64,000 nt of DNA. Source: Cristatella mucedo. Its lineage: Eukaryota > Bryozoa > Phylactolaemata > Cristatellidae. The DNA is taken from NCBI GenBank assembly GCA_009760855.2, contig WPIO01000073.1, forward strand, positions 1,479,501 through 1,543,500, written 5' to 3'. The position numbers were made by a program, and so were the translations under genes. The notes beneath the pieces are model-generated. The model had not been told where the DNA came from, did not search any database, and saw only the letters and a list, made by a program, of their open reading frames with translations. Shown one piece after another: positions 59,807 through 64,000 of this stretch (positions within the stretch are counted from its first letter, which is position 1; the number at the start of each line of letters is the position of its first letter).

Positions 59807-61115
59807 CAGCGGTTCTTAACCGGTGGGTCGTGACCCCTTTGGGGGTCGAATGACCCTTTCACAGGGGTCGCGTTAGACGCTCAAAAAACACGCATTTCCA
59901 CATTTTGCACAAAATAACTGTATGGCTAGGGGTCGCCACAACGTGAGGAACTGTCTTAAGGGTCGCGACATTATTAAGGTTAATAATAATAATACTATTA
60001 TACTTGATAAAGCGCTCTCAGATAACTCAATCTCTTTCCAGGCGCTTTACATTTGCTGCAAAGGGAAATGGAATTGAATGGTAAGTAAAATCATGCTTAA
60101 AAACAAACAAAATGAATAACATGGTTAGGAGTGACATGCACAGGGTCAGCATGCAAATGTGGTTAGTGGCAGCATGCACAGTGTCAGAACGCATAAGCAC
60201 GTGAAGGACGAATCACAGGGACCCACTAAATGCTGTCCTAAATAGGTGTGTTTATAAGTTTCTTTTAAATGTGGTTAGGTCAGGGGATGTTCTGACGTAG
60301 GTCGGGAGGGAGTTCCAGGCCTTGGGAGCATACGAACTAAATGCACGGTCTCCAAAGGATTTGAGGTTTGTACGAGGTATTGGTAGACTGTTGGATTCCG
60401 AAAAGTGGGTGGTACGATGCTTGGCCTGATGGGGGAGTATATCTGACAGATAGGCTGGAGCCATAGAATGAAGGGACCTAAAAGTGAGCGACAAAACCTT
60501 GAAGCCAATCTGTTGCTTGACTGGTAGCCAGTGCAGGTCGGCGAGAAGTGGAGTAATGTGGCAACTGCGACGCTCACGACAGACAAGCCTAGCTGCAGGG
60601 TTTTGCAGTAGCTGCAATCGCCTGATCGCACATGCTGGTAGGCCAGTAAGCAGTGAGTTGCAGAAGTCGAGGCGGGTTGTCACGAATGCATGGACCAGCT
60701 TAGACGTGGTATCCTTATCTAAACAAGCCCGAATTTTAGCAATGTTATGAAGCTAAAAATAGGCAGATTTGACCGTGGAGCTGATATGGTCGTCTAACGA
60801 GAGGTCGCTTTGGAATATGACATCTAGATTTCGAGCTGATTCGACAGGAGATATGCTGGGAGAGCCAATTTTGAGAGACAGCCTTTCCAATCTCTGAATC
60901 ACACTGGGTTAGCCCATAACTAGTCAGTTAGTTTTATCATCGTTTAGTTTTAGAAAATTTGCTGCCATCCATGTGCTGATGTTGTCAATGCATGCAGCAA
61001 GTGAGTTTAGAGAATTTGAGGTGCTCGAAGGCTGGGAGGGATCAAAGCAAAGGTACAACTGAGTGTCATCCGTATTGAAGTGAAAGCCTAGATTGTGCTT
61101 GAGAACCAGAGAGCT
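59807..61115. mobile_element. SPIN-like hAT (non-autonomous) element interrupted by a LINE
   Basis: The left part, 59807-59981, starts CAGCGGTTCTTAACC and reads GGGTCGTGACCCCTTTGGGG, then GACCCTTTCACAGGGGTCGC. It closes with GGGGTCGCCACAACGTGAGG and AACTGTCTTAAGGGTCGC. This matches my memory of one end and then the other end of SPIN, a short hAT family. The last bases of the expected right end (TTGAGAACCA) reappear at about 61099, after the LINE copy, so the LINE sits inside the element. The sequence before it (CTCTGGAT) resembles that after it (CTCTAGAT): an 8-bp hAT-type duplication with one change. There is no transposase. Confidence 0.72.
59982..61098 (-). mobile_element. CR1/L2-like LINE, 1.1-kb copy inside the SPIN-like element
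   Basis: It shows an (AAT)n tail, the hairpin, the 3' UTR and the C-terminal ORF (60252-60683: FCNSLLTGLPACAIRRLQLL, LLADLHWLPVKQQI, APKAWNSLPT). It then continues to just before the YADD box. This copy has the longest intact C-terminal frame of the family here. Confidence 0.85.
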
Positions 61116-61777
61116 CTAGATAGAAACAGGACGGCGGAGCCGCTTTCCCACTTACACACTGACCAGGAGTCTTTGTTCCGCAGACACCTGATTCTGACTG
61201 CTCGGAGAGGGCTGTGGCCGTCTAATAAATGTGGCCATTTGCTCTAATGAACTCTGCTCGCCCGAGTAGGGCGAATGGTTTTCTGTGGAATATATGTATC
61301 TCCGTCTGTAACTCCACACAAAACGACAAAGACTGTGCGAGTGGACTGAAGTGGCGCGCGATATCTGGGCTACTGTTTTGCTGCAGTATTTATCAAAGTC
61401 AACACAACCGATCATTATCTACTTACGTTCTTCCTACAATTAAAGTAGGTAAGAACAGGCGCCGCAAGACCTAAAATCAAGATTAGTGTACCAGCACTTC
61501 GTGATCCGGCATATGGGTTCGTAAAGTGCAGCAGGCAAACCTTTATTGGCCGCAGCGAACGGAGGCCAAGTCCGCCGCGGCTCCTCTGCCGCTTTTAAAA
61601 TGAGGCTATATAATTGTCGGCTGATCATTTCTTGTTTCCTGTGGAAAACTAACGGTTTAGCGACGGCATTGAGCCGACGGTGGCGTTACGCTGCAGTCGA
61701 AGCGAGCAGCCACGATATCTATTTTCTCTCGAGTACGCTGCGACTCGACCGCACGACGCAGTTCTAGCTAAAACGCT

Positions 61778-61830
<53 letters not shown>

Positions 61831-62244
61831 TAGGAGTAACGTGCGTCCAGCGTCGCTCTGGGCACCGCGGGTCCCGCTCAGACATCGCACTCAGTGTGCC
61901 GCAGCGCCGCGCACTGCCTTCGCCGTGCTCTCGCCTTTTAGCAGGCTTCGTTCCGGTTCGACCAAGTTGACGACGACGGTCCGTCGCAGGAGTTCCCTCA
62001 TCGAGCGAGGCGTCCCGGCAAAGGAAAGGACGCGCGCAGCGACGGCGCCTGGAAGAGCTCGTTCCAGAAAGATCTGACCAGGTGGGCCAGCCGCGACGAG
62101 TAGGACGTGTCCGCGACGTCTTGTGGCATCGCGCGCCCTCGTCCGGCAAGACAGCGGACGGTGACAGGCGAGGACTAGCCGCTGGCAGCTCCCAGCAGCA
62201 GCAGCAGGCCCCGCCGCCGCTCGTTCACTTGCTTTCGCCGCGCG
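61116..62244. other. spacer rising into a CpG-rich block
   Basis: A family 3 scrap (GTATCTCCGTCTGTAACTCC, 61306) lies at the left. A (CGGCGT)n tract lies at 61779-61830. The GC- and CpG-content from about 61650 suggests a promoter-type region for the open frame that follows. Confidence 0.4.
61779..61830. repeat. (CGGCGT)n hexanucleotide tract
   Basis: It contains about eight and a half units. Confidence 0.93.
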
Positions 62245-63015
62245 ATGGCACATGCGGTCGTTGCGGGCGGCAGTCGCGCCTTGGCACTAGTCTGCTCGCT
62301 CTGCAGGTCTCTTGCAATGTACAAGAAAAAATTCAGCGACAAATGGCCCAAATCGGCTGATGCGGACGCCGTCGACAGGCACTTCCACGACCGCTTCCCG
62401 GCGCGATGCGGCGGCGCAGGCGCCCGGCTCGAGCGGCGGCCATCCGACGCGGAAGGGCAGCAAGACTGCGGCGTTGAGGTCGCCGTCGTACGTCAGGCGG
62501 CAAGGAGTAAAGGTCAGGCGGCGTGGTGCGAAGGCCGCCGAGTGGCAGACGGCGAACCGGTGGCGCCCGAGCCTGGCTCGATTGCCGGGCGCGAGCGGCG
62601 AGCTAACTGCATTCGCGGAAGCTGCGGTCAAAAGTCGCCAGCGGACCGCGGCGAATCGCATCGGGCGGCGGCGACGACGACGACGACGAACGGCGCCACC
62701 AGCGGTGCGACGGAGCGCGCTCGCGGCGTCGGCCCGCCGCAGCCGCCCGCAGACGCCTCGAGTGCCGGGAAAGGTCGCGGCGGCGGCAGCCGCAGCAAAG
62801 GTTCGCCGCAGTCGTCTGGCGGTCGCGCCGAAGCTGCTGTGGGCGCTGACGCGAGTCACCTGTCCCCGGCCGCCGCAGCCCGCTCGCGGCCTTCGCTGCC
62901 ACCCGTCGAGCCGTTTTCGGCATCTGTCAGTGGGATAAGTTTAACCGCCGGCACTTCCGAGCGCGCAGTCGACGAACGCTCGAGCGGACGTGACGACCAA
63001 ACTCAACACGCAGGA

Positions 63016-63068
<53 letters not shown>

Positions 63069-63189
63069 CCTACCGCCACCGCCGCCGCCTTTGCCGTCCG
63101 CGGGACTTCTACCGACAACATCTGCCTTTCGGATGCAGAGCCGTTTGTTGAACAGCGCGGCCGCTTCTGCTGCCCTTGCTAAGCACTGA
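62245..63189 (+). CDS. hypothetical GC-rich open frame, possibly a first exon
   Basis: This is 314 codons with no recognised domain. Residues about 25-40 read MYKKKFSDKWPK, the least biased part. The remainder is Arg/Gly/Ala/Ser-rich with a polyproline run (about residues 255-285) coded by the (CCG)n tract, and it ends with a stop. A second + frame (62312-62938) and a minus frame (62287-62859) are also open, as often happens in very GC-rich DNA, so openness alone is weak evidence. A true gene could start here and splice out before the stop. I do not know the product. Confidence 0.3.
63017..63068. repeat. (CCG)n tract
   Basis: About 17 CCG units are followed by a further proline-type run. It is the source of the polyproline segment in the overlapping open frame. 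Confidence 0.93.
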
Positions 63190-64000
63190 CGCGAAAGCGC
63201 ACTGGATTCAGACTGGAGCGGCGAACGGATTGGCGCATGTGACAGGAAGACCGCGAGCTGAGTAGGGCGGCGGCAGGGTGGAGTGTCGTCTGTCCGCGAT
63301 CTCGACTGTCTCGTGGTACAGCTACGTGCCGCAAGCCGGCAAACTGCGTGCCGTTCGGAATCTCGCGGATTCGCAAGTTGACGGAAACCTTTACTAGTGC
63401 GTCGCTTGCGTTTGCATTGTAATTGTGCCGAGCTCCGGTACTCCGGCTAAGGAGGCTATATCCGAGCAGCTCAGTCGCAGCTGACCACGGAGCGAGCGCA
63501 CCTCTGCGAAAACGATGGTATATAAATGAATTATATATTATATTATATTATATGTTATGGTTTCTGCTTCCGCTGAGGCTTACCGCACTCTCCATCGATT
63601 AATCAATCAAGGCATCGATCTATCTATCTATAGTATACAACAAACTGCAGTCGCACGTGACCTCGAATTTGCCTGCTTAGCCTAAGGGCTTAGGATCAGC
63701 TCTAGGGAATGCTAAAAATCGAAGGCGATGGGAACCAAGTCATCTAGCAGAATGTTAAAAATCAGCCGCTTCGCTCGAGGTTGCTCTAACACGGGTCCTC
63801 AATGGAGCTTAATGGGCAATATCTATAGAACTTGAAGCTCCAACCTTTCGGCAAAGGCCTTCCAGACACCGAAGGGACTCTGAAGGCTGTCGGGGATATA
63901 AGGGTGATGACCGCAAACGTTGTTCAGACCGGAAATAACTCCGTATTTATAAAGGAAATATTGAGGTTGCCACACTGGCGCACATTCTGTGCTGACATTT
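63190..64000. other. right-edge spacer
   Basis: GC falls again to normal from about 63520. A TAAATGAATTATATATTATA run at about 63526-63555 looks like the tail of a family 1 SINE without its body. No gene is recognised to the edge. Confidence 0.4.

Overview
The window is nuclear DNA from an animal. Its genes have spliced exons with GT/AG borders, long repeat-filled introns, CpG-rich first exons, and many microsatellites and retrotransposons. The CDC20 sequence looks more invertebrate (arthropod-like) than vertebrate, and tRNA-derived SINEs plus a CR1/L2-type LINE dominate the spacers. I cannot name the species; a chelicerate such as a tick, or another repeat-rich invertebrate, would fit.

Layout. 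Positions 1-14500 are almost entirely dead mobile DNA: LINE fragments, Ty3/Gypsy pol pieces, two SINE families, a decayed repeat-associated gene and a probable solo LTR. Positions 14571-20189 hold a four-exon TEFM-like gene (mitochondrial transcription elongation factor). Positions 20190-25460 are spacer with three copies of a second SINE family. Positions 25508-40223 hold a nine-exon CDC20 (fizzy) gene that can be read from start to stop with consistent splice phases; its introns contain LINE and SINE copies and long (AT)n and (AC)n(AT)n arrays. Positions 40700-43800 are repeat remnants. A CpG-rich block at about 43800-47350 starts a third gene, 45527-59063, a six-exon phospholipid phosphatase-related (PLPPR-like) membrane protein with an unusual long charged N-terminus. 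Positions 59807-61115 contain a SPIN-like hAT element interrupted by a LINE. Positions 61650-63500 are another GC-rich, CpG-rich block with a long open frame of unknown product.

The three recognised genes are on the + strand, head to tail, and are not functionally linked: TEFM acts in mitochondrial transcription, CDC20 activates the anaphase-promoting complex, and the PLPPR-like protein is a multi-pass membrane protein. They look like ordinary neighbours in a repeat-rich genome.

The most interesting signals are in the mobile DNA. The tRNA-derived SINE and the abundant LINE share a two-tier 3' hairpin, which suggests the SINE uses the LINE's machinery. A SPIN-like hAT sequence, a family known for horizontal transfer among animals, is split by a LINE. 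A 1.3-kb block has TG...CA ends and a 4-bp target duplication. All identifications come from reading the sequence and from remembered family features; no database search was run.
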